DNA from: Asterella californica
Lineage: Eukaryota > Streptophyta > Marchantiopsida > Marchantiales > Aytoniaceae
Length of the DNA stretch: 64,000 bases
Assembly: GCA_036924285.1 (NCBI GenBank)
Contig: JAYKYS010000007.1
Location: 14,322,001-14,386,000 of the forward strand
Direction: 5' to 3'
Position 1 is the stretch's first letter; each line of letters begins with the position of its first letter. The notes beneath the pieces are model-generated. The model saw nothing but the letters and a program-made list of their open reading frames with translations, was not told the DNA's origin and made no database searches. Shown here in pieces: positions 33,912 through 46,000 of this stretch. Made by a program: the position numbers and the translations under genes.

Positions 33912-36900
33912 ATATTATTATTATTCTACTTTTTTCATTTGTGTAATATCAGAGAGCATGCATCGAATCACAAAGGACAAGCGTTCTAAAACTTTTACTT
34001 CTAATTATGTTCCACTAAGCCATTATATTTCTAACTTTTTAACTTTTGATAAATTATCTCGCTAGTTTCAGTGAACACAATGCAATATAGAATAATATTA
34101 TGTCTTGGTTGGTGTTTTGTTATTCTATTTACAATATTGAGTAAGTGATATGGAAATATCTACATGTTTTTATCTAAATATCTTTGAAATAAAGGTAGAT
34201 ATTCTCAAATTTATAACCTTACAGATAATCTTTTGTTCACTAAATCATTTGTTCTTTTGCCTTTTACGCAGCTCTTCGAAGTTGTTTTCCTTCAGTGTCC
34301 TCAGGCAGTCGAGTGTGATTGTTCAATGACGAGGAAGAAATATGCATGCAAGATCAACTTTGTGAGATTTTTACTCGCTTGTTGTTATCAGAACAATATA
34401 TAAATGTTAAGTGAAATTTCTGTACCAAACTGAAAATAAATTCAATATTTCCCAAATATAAATGATACCTGGAGACTCAAACAGACCCAGAAAGAATTCA
34501 TAAAGAGAGAACTAACAAAAGCACACCCAAATACATATCCGGGGATGAGTCTCAACAAATCACTTTCTCTTTGTTGTTTAAATGTTTATCTAATTTTTTG
34601 AACAGAAGGGTTAGGTAATAAATTAAACCTTTGCATATTTGCTCACATGGAACATGCATATCTCACATCTTTCGTCTTATGGAAGAGGAAGCATTTTCAA
34701 TATATTACCTTACCCCTCCAATTGCGAAAGATTCAGTAATAAATTATTGACCACATTATTTCATAACTATGGAGTACCATGTTCCTCGACTTGTATTTCT
34801 GGAAGCAAGTGTTCGCATCTTGGTGTATGGATTATATTTGCATCTGTCTGTGTTCTCAATCGGATTACCATATAATATTTACACAACATTTCATATTTTA
34901 TATTAATTTATAATATATTTTGTATATAACATTTGTATATATAACATTTGTATACAACAAAAGAAATATAGTCTAATCTCTTCTTCTCTCTGTATACTCA
35001 TTACGCATACCATTGATGTGATTAGATTTTTCCCTTGTTTTACAGTTTGTTACTTTTCGTTCTGAACTTCTCCACCTCGCGTAGGATGCATATTATTATT
35101 TGCCCTCTCCATTAGAAGATAAAGGAGGTTAGCTTTATATGTGAACATATATGTCTGAACCGTTATAGCGTCGAAACTCTAGTATATTATATATACTCTT
35201 ATCTTTCTATCTTAGTTTTCTTTATTACAGTGCTTCATGAGTACGTCCCTAGACTCGGTCACATGAGTAGCAAGTTTTGGCACATTTCTGGCTCTTGTGG
35301 AATAAGAGACAGAATAGGAGTACATCGCGGCACACGTTTCATGCACGTGCCCACATAATGCTCGCGCAGTCATTCATCAGTCCAATCTCCACGCTGCCGA
35401 TTCCGATTAGAACCCTCTCTGACGGCGGGGATCACTCTTGTTCCAGTGACAAATAGTTTATTAATATCAATGGTTATATATTACAAAGAAAAGTATTATT
35501 GTATTGTAATTATTCTTATAATTAAAGAGTAGCAATTGTACGATGAAGATAATATTTGTGAACACATCAAGAATACAAAAGAATAAAAACTCTTAATAAT
35601 CGTAATATCTTTTTGAGTATTTCCTTTTTTAATATTGGCTTGAAAATAATCTTGAACCGCTATCTTTCTCCGGATCTAAACTAATTATTCAGTTATACAG
35701 TTCTGATGGTTCACACTGAAATGCATTTCACTAAAATTCAGTTCATAAATTTATGCAAAAGTCTACAATGGGCTCTCCAAATTAAGAGTCCAGTGTGTAA
35801 TTATCAGAGAATTACTCATGAAGAAGTAGAAGAAATACAATTTAGTATTGGACTTATGGAATTCATGAAAATAGAGTTATCAACTTCTCGTGAACTATGT
35901 CCACGTGAAAATATCTCAAATAACATAACAATATTGAAACAATATTTTAATCATTTCTATGCAAAGTATGGAGAAAGACCGGCACCATAACATATTATTT
36001 TCTGCTACAAACAAATATATGTTATTACCTAAATGGATAGAACTATCCCAAAAAAAACACATGGACTAGGCACTTGGAGCACTGATTTTTTTTCCAAGTA
36101 CATATCCATCTCATAATAGTTGAGAGATAAAATGCTTCATGTTCCATGAGAATGGATCAAGTACATATTATACTCACTTAGAACATTTGTTGTGTTTGAT
36201 AGTCTCTAATGGAAACATTGATGACTATCAAATTGTTTGAGTATCCACCTCCAGAATTTTGAACATAGATTGTCTATTTATCTTACATCATTTATTCTCT
36301 TCTTAATGTATATATAAGTATATAATATAAATTATACAAATAAAGTTCAAAGTTGTTGTTATAGTCTTATAATTTCAAAACAAAAATACTATCATATCTT
36401 CTACAAAACTTTGCGCTTGTGAAACTCTCTATGTCTCAACTTTTAAATCCAAGTAGGGAGAATTACGTTTTACTTGGAGCTTCACCTCACTACAATTGTT
36501 ATCATCAGTTTTCGACTAAATGCAACTGTTCTCTAACATTGCTGGCTGATAATTATATATCGAGGAAAAGATATTACTTTTTTCAGTTCTGTCTTTTAGG
36601 AAAGGTTACTCATGACATGAAATATCTTGATAAATTTTGATGAACAAGAACTTAGTGGCTGAAAGCCAATAAATGAATTTTGATTATATTTTAGTACTTA
36701 TTAATATCTCCAGCCGTCGATGCGATTTGGATACATACTGACCTTTGATTAAATAAGCTTTTGGACAGTAAAACGAGAGGTATCCCATTTTGTCACTTTC
36801 GCACTTTTAGTACTACAGTAGTTGCGACTCTAGAAAGGAATGATAACGTTGTGTAAGTATCTCGAACTTCTTTTCTTCAAGAGACAGTAAGCTGCAAATT

Positions 36901-38822
36901 ACAAGCATTTCATAAGACTTTACACAAATTTTCTATCCAAAGTTTGAATATAAGTTTTCCTTATTGTCTTTTTTAATCCAGTTTCTAAACGCTTTGTTCT
37001 CTCTTTTCCTTTTTTAACTCTTTCTACCCAATCAGTCAGCTCCATCTTTTATCAAGTACCACATGCTGGAGGATTCTGGTCCAGCAGCCTTGTCTATGTA
37101 TGATTACCAAAATAGTATTCTTAAATAAAAATACGAATGAGTATGTGGATTCATTTATAGCATTTCTTATGTAAACTACATTGGTTCTAATCTGATGTGT
37201 AGACTTATCTCCGGGAGTTACTTCATCCCATCGTTAATACGTTTGTTAGACTTGACCCCACTCCGCTTAACTTTGTGTTACTTTACCGCACCCTTGACTA
37301 CTTATAACAAATAAAATATCTGGAGTTATCTTGCTCCCATGTTAATGTACCTTCGCTTCCGTATATAGTGAAGGAATGACAACAACCAAGATGTACCTTA
37401 TATTTAGTATGATGTGTACTTTTAATTTATTTTTTATTATAAAGATACTGTGGGTACAGTGTATACGATAAAGACAGAATATCAACGTCCCGAAAGCATA
37501 TAGAAAACATCGGAGGTATACATTTATCTTATTATCATGTAAAGGTATTATGTTTCTTATTATATGTAGCATGGTATGGGATATGTATCACAATTATATA
37601 ATACTCTTTGGTCATTTCATTTTTACGACTTTTTCTGAATGATAGTCTACCTACTGTTTATTTTAGCATAACGTAATATTATATTTGTTATCTCTATTTT
37701 CATTTGGCCCAGTTCTTTTGTATGATGACAATTACTTTAGCTAGAGTAACTGTGTAAGAAAATGATAAGTTATACGATACAGATCTGAAGCATCAAATAA
37801 ATTCTTCACTTATCTTTTTTGGACCTTTTCCAACTGCACACCAAATTGTGCCAGAATGCACTTCAACTTTAACCACTCAATTAACAGCATTGTGCCAAGT
37901 TTGACTGTGCTTTCTACTCAGCAAAAGGAAAGTTGATAAAAAAAACAAAATCTATGAACTTACTTGAGGTCGAGAATTCACAATTCACAAACTTCCGGAC
38001 TTCATCGAAAATATAACTCTAAAATGACATATTTAAGATGCGATATTAATGTTCTGACTGGCATATTTAAGATACCATATTAATGTCATGTAGCTTAATA
38101 AAATATATAATATGATTAGAGTTCGAGTTATATATGGTGTAGGCCATATTATTTTCTATCACCAAGCTATTTTTCCTATAAATAGAGATATGTTCTGTCC
38201 GTCCCAAGGCAACATGTTTGTAAATGGATTTTTCATCGAACTAATGTTATATAATATGTCCTTCACAAACATACTTTACATGCTAGTGTTTGCAGACCAA
38301 CTTATTACGATGGAAGTTTTGATAAACATGGTGTTTATATGAAACTCAATAATATAATTTCTTTATTTAATATATATACATAGTTCTTGAAAATATACAA
38401 AAATCATAGTTTTCTGTAAAAATTGCATACAGTTCTGATTTGATTATCACTCGAAGAACTGCATGTAAGGAGTTGTATAGTTTTAAAGAAGACCAGTGAT
38501 AGCTATCGAATATGATGTAGTAACAAATTGTATCACTTGTTTACTGGAAACAAAAAAAAAATTAACTCATCACCAGCAAGTTCAAATAATCGAACAACAT
38601 TGTGTGGACATTAACATCTATGGGGAAAAGTTTATTCAAATGTGAGATAAGATGATAGTTTTGCTAGTTCAGTATCATAATTGTTAAATCAATAAGATTA
38701 TTGCAGTAATGTGATTTTACACTAAACTTGTTAAAATGATTTTACCATGTCGGAGCAATCGGTAAAAACAACTCAAAAGTACATATTCATTTGTAATAAC
38801 TACTGCTTGTTGTTTGAAACTT
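33912..38822. other. Gene-free AT-rich stretch
   Basis: I see no supported gene over nearly 5 kb. ORFs of 60-95 codons (for example 34639-34875, 35706-35990, 36419-36640) have no recognisable motifs and the local composition is strongly AT-rich. A 35-bp tandem duplication with the phrase CATATTTAAGAT lies at about 38028-38087. Confidence 0.5.
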
Positions 38823-38827
38823 GTAGA
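38823..38827. repeat. 5-bp target-site duplication, left copy (GTAGA)
   Basis: GTAGA directly precedes the 5' LTR and is repeated directly after the 3' LTR at 44155-44159. Matching 5-bp flanks are expected from Ty1/copia integration and indicate that both element ends are original. Confidence 0.92.
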
Positions 38828-39056
38828 TGTTGATATAGTCCCAAGCTCTAGTAGATCGACGGCTACCATTAGCCGGAGTGGTTAGGGTTGTTAGAGTTAG
38901 TTAGAGGGCTAACCCACCATTAGGGTTTCCCTTGTACTCACATCCACTATATATACAGAGAGAGGCAAAGTCTCTCTCATCTCATTCCTATTTTACTTCC
39001 TTGTCTACTCGCTCTCTCTCTTCTTGGAGTGTCCTCGAAGTATCGATCTTTCTACA
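38828..39056 (+). repeat. copia 5' LTR (229 bp)
   Basis: It begins TGTTGATA and ends TCTACA, giving TG...CA borders. A TATA box (TATATATA) lies at 38948-38955, followed by a CT-rich stretch that would be the transcript start and U5. The partner is at 43926-44154 with three mismatches. Confidence 0.97.
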
Positions 39057-39068
39057 TGGTATCAGAGC
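39057..39068 (+). other. copia primer-binding site (initiator tRNA-Met)
   Basis: TGGTATCAGAGC follows the 5' LTR immediately. It is complementary to the 3' end of plant initiator tRNA-Met, the usual minus-strand primer of copia elements. Confidence 0.95.
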
Positions 39069-39690
39069 TGGTGAGAGCGTGTGTCTCTTGCTGATGAGCA
39101 AGATGGAGATTGGAGTACAGGAGAGAGCAGCCGGAGTTGTGTCTGATGTCGAGCACTATCCTGCTGATGCGTTCGGGTTAGGCGAAACCGTTTCTTTCGC
39201 CACTAGAAACTTTGAACGCGATTTCGGAGGCCTAGACGATTTTTTCTCGCTGTTTTCTGTCGATCAGCCCTTTCTAGGGCTGTCTTGTTCAGAAGGTGCG
39301 AATTGTGTACTCGGCCAAGTTTCAGTCGATTTGGAGATTTCCAGCGGCAGATTTTCAAACGGATCTTTTTCGACCAAAACGAAAGTTTTAGGACTTGAGT
39401 CCAAAACTAATCCTGTTTCTGAAAATTTCAAGGGGTCGCACGCCCATTTTCGACCTCATTTGGTCTACTTTCGACCTTTCTTGGTGTGTTCTTTCGACGT
39501 TTTCGTCGTGTTTTGTACACCTACAGTTCGCACACAGGTTCTTTTCTCGTTGTCGCTGCAGGAGGAGTTCGCGGAGTCGCCTCGTCGTGACTTGTGACAA
39601 CTCTTGATCGTGCGGTGGGGAGAGACGAGTTTCGTGCAGTTTCTGGGAGGTTTTCCGCGTACAGAACAGTGCAATTTCGACATTGCAGCT

Positions 39691-40596
39691 ATGGCGGAGT
39701 CTGTGTCTTTGATCACTGGAGAGCAACTCGACAAGAACAACTACCAAGTATGGAAGTTCCGGATGAAGACTTTCCTGCAGGGACAAGATCTATGGGATCT
39801 TATCACTGAGGAGGAGAAAGCGCCTGAAGTGCCAATTTCTGATCCGAAATTCAAGGAGTGGAAAAAGCGCTCATATCAGGCTATTCACTACATCGCGCTG
39901 ACAGTTTCAGCATCGATGATCGGTCACATCCAGGATTGTGATACGCCCAAGAAAGCTTGGGATGCACTCGCGCATCTGTTTCAATCCGGAACAGAGGCGC
40001 GGAAGCTGCAATTGCTGCAGTAGTTCAATACCGTGAAGAAGGGGTCGATGTGCATAAACGACTATGTGAACGGGGTCAAGCAGCTTGCGGATCAGCTATC
40101 TTCTGTCAAAGTCGAGATTGATCTCACTGTCTTGATCGGAGCCACATTGCAGGGACTGCCTGCAGAGTACAAACAGTTCATAACATCGATTTCGACCAGA
40201 GAACCTCTTCCGCGGTTTGATGAGCTAGTTCCTATGATGTTAGGAGAGGAGGTGCGCCTACTGGGGAGTTCTACTTCGACGGGTCAGCAAGAATCTGTCT
40301 ATTTTGCAGGTTCTGGAGGATCTTGAGGTAGGGGTCGTGGCAAAGGTGCTGGACGTGGACGGGGTCGCGGACAGCAACAGCAATCGCAGAACCAGCAGAA
40401 CCAGCAACAGTCTGGTGGTTCCAACAACAATCAGAGAAGAGCGCCTGGTTCCTACAACTACTGCAAGAAACAAGGCCACAATGCGAATCAGTGCTACAAG
40501 AAGCAGAACGATCAGAGACAACACGACAACAACCCCCAACAAGGTAACAGCAACCAGCAAGGCTATGCAGTCACTGAGCATGTCTATTCGGAGCAG
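39691..40596 (+). pseudogene. copia Gag, broken
   Basis: Gag begins at ATG 39691 (MAESVSLITGEQLDKNNY), the usual copia Gag start with the NYxxWK-type motif (NNYQVWKFRMKTFL) of the UBN2/retrotransposon-gag family. It ends with a Gly/Arg- and Gln-rich tail and a zinc knuckle at about 40453-40494. TAG at 40021-40023 fits CAG to TAG and TGA at 40324-40326 is a second stop; the frame is unchanged across both. The knuckle should read CX2CX4HX4C, but its first Cys codon is TAC (Tyr, 40453-40455), one G-to-A step from TGC, so RNA binding would be damaged too. Confidence 0.88.
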
Positions 40597-43500
40597 TTGT
40601 TGATTACTACGCATCAGAGTTATGCGGCTTTCGAGCCACAGACTGACTGGGTGATCGACTCCGACGCCACCAGTCACATGACTCCCCATCGGGAGTGGTT
40701 TAGTTCACTCGAGCCTGTGGAGACTCCACAGTTTATGGTGATAGGAGATGACACCAAGCACAAGATCCAGCACAAGGGTAACATTCCACTTGACATTCCT
40801 GCCTCAACGTTTACTGGTATACGGAATGTCTTACATGTACCTACATTGACTAGAAACCTGCTATATGTAGGACAGTTGATAGAGCAGGGTCTGCAAGTGC
40901 GCTTCAATAAAGATGGATGCTTTATTGAAGATTCGAATGGCACTGTCATAGCTCGAGGTATCAAGAGTGGTAGGCTGTTTAAACTAGATGCATCTGCGCC
41001 TAAGTTACAGGCTGCCATGTATGGACAGAGTGGTCCAGTAGTGTCTGATATTGACATCTGACACAAGCGAATTGGGCACATGAACTTTCAGAGGCTGAAA
41101 AGCCTTCCGAGTTCTGACCTGGTTACATGTCTGCCCAAATTCGAATCCAGTGAGCCCACTGGAGTCTGTGCAGCATGTCAATTCGGCAAGCAAGCTAGAC
41201 AGCCCTTTAAGGGATCAGGCAGTAGAGCGAACAAGCTTCTGGAGCTTGTTCACACTGATGTATGGACTGCTTCTCAGCCAAGTATGACCGGTTTCCAGTA
41301 CTTCGTGTCGTTCATTGATGATCATTCGCGTTATACTTGGATTTATTTGTTGAGAAACAAGTCCTCTGCCGAAGTACTGTCAGCATTCCAGACTTTCCGC
41401 AAGTTGGTGGAAAAACAGTCTGGAGCATCTATCCTCTGTTTGAGATCTGATGGAGGAGGCGAGTTTCTTTCTGGAGAGTTCGATGCATATCTGCGTGAGC
41501 ATGGTATCCGATGCCAGAAGACCTGCAGCTACAGTCCGCAGCAGAACGGGGTTGCGGAGCGCAAGAATTGACACCTAGCAGAAGCTGCTCGTGCGATGTT
41601 GAACGAGAAGACCATGCCTAGACCTTACTGGGCAGAAGCTGTTTCATGTGCGGTGTATCTGATGAACCGGATGCCTACAGCGGCAGTCCACAGCAAGACA
41701 CCGATGGAGGTCTTCACAGGCAGTAAGCCTGATTACTCTTTCCTTAAAGTTTTCGGATGTATCTGTTATGTGCACATACCTGATGAAAGACGTAAGAAAC
41801 TAGATCCGAAAGCAGATAGATGTATATTCCTTGGTTATGCTTCTGATACGAAAGGATATAGGTGCTACAATCCTTCGTCCAAGCAGTTCTATATCAGTAG
41901 AGATGTCGTGTTTGATGAGCTACAGTCTTGGTTTGCACCTGCACCTGTGATAGCCATCCTTGTACCTAGTGTAGAACCAAGGAGTTAGTCCACTGTAGTA
42001 CCTCAGAGTAGTACGTTGAGTGGAGGATCTGGAGAAGTCACTGATTCCAGATCAGAATCTGTTGCACATAGAGCTGTTGTTAACGCTGGAGTCCACGTAA
42101 CACAGCCTAGTGGAACTAGTGTAGTTTCTACACAGGATGAGCGCGTGCTATTGCAGCGTATGTTTGACTCATCCAGATATGTGGATCTTCCACATCCCCT
42201 GGATACTTTGTCCCAGACCTTGGCGTCTACGTCAGATCAGTTGCAAGGGGAGGTGACTAGTGCACCGATTACCTCTCGCAGATCTGAGCGGCCAAAACAT
42301 CCAGTGAGTAGGTATATGCATGAAGGTTTTCTTGCTGCGCACCATGCATATATGGCCAATGTTCTTCAGGAACAAGAGTTCGCTTGAGGAGGCGATGCAC
42401 AAGGCCCAATGGGTAAGTGCTATGGAAGCTGAACTTGCTGCGCTTCATCACCAACAGACTTGGGAGTTGGTAGACTTACCAAGAAAGTTTACCAAGTTAC
42501 TAAGAAAGCGATTGGTTGCAGGTGGGTTTTCAAGGTCAAGCGCAACTCGGATGGTACCGTGTGTCGGTACAAGGCCAGATTGGTAGCTAAGGGCTACGCA
42601 CAGCAACATGGAGTGGATTTTGAGGAGACCTTTGCTCCTGTTGCGAAGATGGTGACTATTCGAACAGCAGTTGCAGTTGCAACTCAGAAAGGTTGGAAGA
42701 TGCACCAGATGGACTTCAAGAACGCCTTCCTCAATGGCGATCTTGAGGAGGAGGTCTACATGCAGCAACCTCCTGGTTATGAGGATCCTAAGTTCCCTTC
42801 CCGTGTATGTAAGTTACGGAAGGCTCTCTATGGTCTGAAACAAGCACCAAGAGCATGATATGCAAAGATCAATTCTTACTTGCAGTCTCTTGGTTTCCAC
42901 TTGTGTAGTTCAGACTCTACATTGTATTCATTGAGAATACGAGACCGGATTGTTGTGATCACCATCTATGTTGATGACTTGATCATTACCGGTAACTTTG
43001 AGGAGCTTATTTCCCAGATCAAGGATCACTTGAAATCCGAGTTCGAGATGATGGACTTAGGAGAACTCAAGTACTTCCTTGCTGTGGAGTTCATTAGAGA
43101 TGGGAAGGATGTTTGGCTTGTACAGCGACAGTATGCTCTCAGTATGCTTGAGAGATTTGGTATGCTTGATTGCAAACCCATTGCTACACCATTAGAGCAA
43201 GGGGTAAAGCTAGGAGCAGAGGATGGTGAGTTGCTGGATGATCCATGCATGTACAGACAGATGGTTGGGAGTCTTATCTACTTGACCATCACCAGACCAG
43301 ACTTGAGCTATGCTGTCGGTCTGATTAGTCAATTCATGCAGTCACCACGGAGACCACATTTTGAGGCTGTCAAGCGGATCCTCCGCTACGTGAAGTTCTC
43401 GATGCAGTACGGACTTCACTATCGATACGGTGGACCATTGTTGTTACATGGCTACACAGATGCTGATTGGGCAGGAAGTGCCGACAGGAGATCCACGTCA

Positions 43501-43983
43501 GGTTACGCTTTTGGACTTGGAAGCGCTGCTATAAGCTGGGCTTCTAAGAAGCAACCCACAGTTGCTTTGTCATCCACGGAAGTAGAGTATCGAGCAGCAA
43601 CGAACGCAACATGCGAATCGATTTGGCTTCGATGTCTGCTATCTGATATTGGTGTGGAGTGTACAGATCCTGTTGTTGTATATACAGACAACATTAGCAG
43701 CATGAAGTTAGCTAGTAATCCTGTTTTCCATGCTAGGACGAAGCACATTGAGGTGCACTATCACTTTATTAGAGAGAAGGTCCTTGCAGGAGAGATTGAG
43801 CTCAGTTATGTGAGCACAGGAGATCAGGTTGCCGATATCTTCACTAAGGCGTTGCCTAGAGATAAGTTTGATGCTTTCAGACATTGTCTAGGAGTACAGG
43901 ATGTAGAGATGAGCTTGAAGGGGAGTGTTGATATAGTCCCAAGCTCTAGTAGATCGACGGCTACCATTAGCCGGAGTGGTTAG
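40597..43983 (+). pseudogene. copia Pol: protease, integrase, reverse transcriptase, RNase H, broken
   Basis: Pol follows Gag in the same frame. The protease active site reads DSDA at 40657-40668 instead of DSGA, a GGC-to-GAC type loss. Integrase has HHCC elements (HKRIGHMN, CAACQFG) and DDE residues in HTDVW, RSDGGGEF and NGVAERKN. Reverse transcriptase has [22 protein letters not shown] and the catalytic YVDD near 42969. RNase H has DADWAG and KHIEVHYHFIREK. Stops: TGA 41059, TGA 41569, TAG 41986 and TGA 42856; those at 41059 and 42856 replace Trp codons and that at 41569 replaces Arg. Around 42385-42490 the coding frame slips by one and returns. The frame ends at TAG 43981-43983, 58 nt inside the 3' LTR. 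Confidence 0.93.
43914..43925 (+). other. copia polypurine tract
   Basis: A purine-rich run (GCTTGAAGGGGAG region) lies directly before the 3' LTR, where plus-strand synthesis is primed. Confidence 0.85.
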
Positions 43984-44154
43984 GGTTGTTAGAGTTAGTT
44001 AGAGGGCTAACCCACCATTAGGGTTTCCCTTGTACTCACCTCCACTATATATACAAAGAGAGGCAAAGCCTCTCTCATCTCATTCCTATTTTACTTCCTT
44101 GTCTACTCGCTCTCTCTCTTCTTGGAGTGTCCTCGAAGTATCGATCTTTCTACA
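43926..44154 (+). repeat. copia 3' LTR (229 bp)
   Basis: It is collinear with 38828-39056 over its full length with three substitutions. A TATA box lies at 44046-44053, so this copy could drive transcription into the flanking DNA toward 44.2 kb. Confidence 0.97.
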
Positions 44155-44159
44155 GTAGA
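44155..44159. repeat. 5-bp target-site duplication, right copy (GTAGA)
   Basis: It matches 38823-38827 exactly. Confidence 0.92.
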
Positions 44160-45470
44160 GACCTACAAAAGTTACTTCATAAGAAAGAGAAGGAGCTTGC
44201 TGATATAGTTCACATAACAAGCTGAGAAATAAAACCAAAGCTGAAGGGAATAGACGATCACTTCAAGTTAAAAGACTTTGTAAAGAGTTAGAAAACGTTT
44301 TAAGATAAAAACAGGAAAAAATACAAAACAAACATGCAGAAATACCATTAGGAGAGAAGAAACATAAAAAAGGAGAGAACAATTGGGAGCAACCTTTATG
44401 AGCAAAAAATGAAGATAAATACCATACGAGAAAGAAAACAAAACAAAGCAAAAAATATAAGAAAAAGCTAGGACAAGCGCTTATACTTGCACAAACAAAA
44501 CAGCATAGCTTTTGCATGCAAAAAGAGGAAAGCGTTAAAAACAAAGAAATCACTATCGTAGAGAACAAATCGAGCATGGAAAGTAAAAGATCTATGAGCT
44601 TGAAGCATGAAAGATGACCGGCTGAAAACAACTGAAAAGACACAAAACAAATATGCGGTGATGCAATGCAGTTACAAATATCTGACATGAATAATCCTAA
44701 ACATCTACAAAACAAAGAGAGCTATAATTTACTGTACATCAAGTACCAAATCATGTAGACGACGAAGACAGAGCAATTTCAGAAGAAAGAGAGAATGGAG
44801 CAAAAGTATGAGAGCAAGGAAACGGCAAGAAGAAATCAGAACCTAAATGTTAGCAACAACAGGAAAAGCGCGCACAATGCTGAATGTGCCGACAAGCTCA
44901 ACTTGAGGACAAGAGATGAAAGTGGTACAAAAAGGAGTAAAGTCAAAATGTTGTCACGTCGTGGACCGAGTTGTGGTTGGAATGGAAGATTGGAAGACAA
45001 ATTGTCTTCTACTTGCTCACAATGCAAATCAGAGGACACCATTGGGTAGAATGATGAGTATGTCAAATTTGCTTTCTTGACTGACGTAAAATGAAGCAGA
45101 AGATTTACGGTTTTGAGTGTCACGGATGTTGATGTGACATTCGATAATGTGATAGATTGAACGCTGACATGTCAATCTGAGGCTGAAAAGAAATTGAAAC
45201 ATGTAATTTTTTTGCTGATGTAATATACTGTGATGACATGGTGGACGATGTTGCATGCTAGACACCTGTTTATCTGCATGTTTGCCACTTGCATTCTTCT
45301 GACGGCAATACGTATACTTAGGCATGGTGCTATCAAGGAGCATAAAAGAGGAGCATTTGAGGACGTAGAGGGGGTATTTTGGGATTCAAATGCCAAAGGG
45401 CTACGCAATTTATGTCACATTTTTGGACCAAGCCGGATTGGGTCAGATATTTTGATTAGAAGCATATCAT
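44160..45470. other. Gene-free stretch downstream of the copia element
   Basis: This is a purine-rich (plus strand) AT-rich region without recognisable coding sequence. The 150-codon minus-strand ORF at 44263-44715 is Phe/Cys/Ser-rich, which is what a purine-rich complement produces, and I do not accept it as a gene. Confidence 0.5.
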
Positions 45471-46000
45471 TGCGAAAATCTGCCAACGTGTGTTGACAGA
45501 TCCTCGTAAACTTGAGATCAAAGTTTGGTTTGGTTGGCTGGTTTGGAAGTTGAGAAGGGACGATATGGTTGAAGGGAGGTATTTGGAGAAAAGTTGGAGG
45601 AAATCTTCCAACGCTCGTTGGTGGATCCATGTAACTTTGTAAGAGTAAGGAGTCATGTATGGAGCTCAGTTTGGAGTGAAACTAGTTTTGTTGGAAATGA
45701 AATCACTTCATTTTGAAAAATAGAGAGGAACTTACAGAGATTTGAAGTTTGCTTTGATATAGAGTGTGTCTCAAGGACTTGGAGGACATCTGCCAACTCA
45801 CGTTGATAGATCCCCGTTACTTTAGATATGATGAGGGGTTGAAACCCTCTAGGGAGGTCCGTCTGGGATGAGTTTGGAGTCGTTGGAAAACTCTCCAAGC
45901 GCTCTTTTTATTTAGTTATCAGATTTGTTTTTTTGGAGAGTTTGGAATAAGAATTTTGCGGTAAACTATCAATGAACGTTGATAGATTTCTGTCTATTCA
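45471..46000. repeat. Degenerate four-unit repeat with a variable hairpin core
   Basis: Four related units are centred near 45482-45496, 45606-45621, 45791-45806 and 45967-45984. Each has a small inverted repeat (for example CCAACGCTCGTTGG and TATCAATGAACGTTGATA) followed by GATCC/GATTT and a TAACTTT-like phrase, then a TTTGGAG-like phrase. On the minus strand three units translate to a shared peptide pattern, I-x-Q-(R/H)-x-L-x-D (IYQRELADVLQ, IHQRALEDFLQ, ICQHTLADF); the fourth gives IYQRSL. Unit spacing is about 125-180 bp. It may be a decayed tandem satellite or a decayed repeat-protein coding region. Confidence 0.55.

Larger units (their letters stand above)
38828..44154 (+). mobile_element. 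Full-length Ty1/copia LTR retrotransposon with a broken polyprotein
   Basis: The element is 5327 bp with 229-bp LTRs that start TGTTGATA and end CTACA, a primer-binding site for initiator tRNA-Met, a polypurine tract and a GTAGA duplication on both sides. Gene order Gag, protease, integrase, reverse transcriptase, RNase H is that of Ty1/copia (Pseudoviridae). The LTRs differ at three of 229 positions (38942/44040, 38958/44056, 38971/44069), so insertion was fairly recent, yet the single polyprotein frame has six or seven premature stops and a local frame change. It cannot transpose on its own; it could still be moved in trans because its cis sites are intact. Confidence 0.97.

Noticed and set aside
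44263..44715. 150-codon minus-strand ORF, Phe/Cys-rich
   Set aside because: It arises from purine-rich plus-strand DNA, has no domain and no neighbouring splice or promoter signals.
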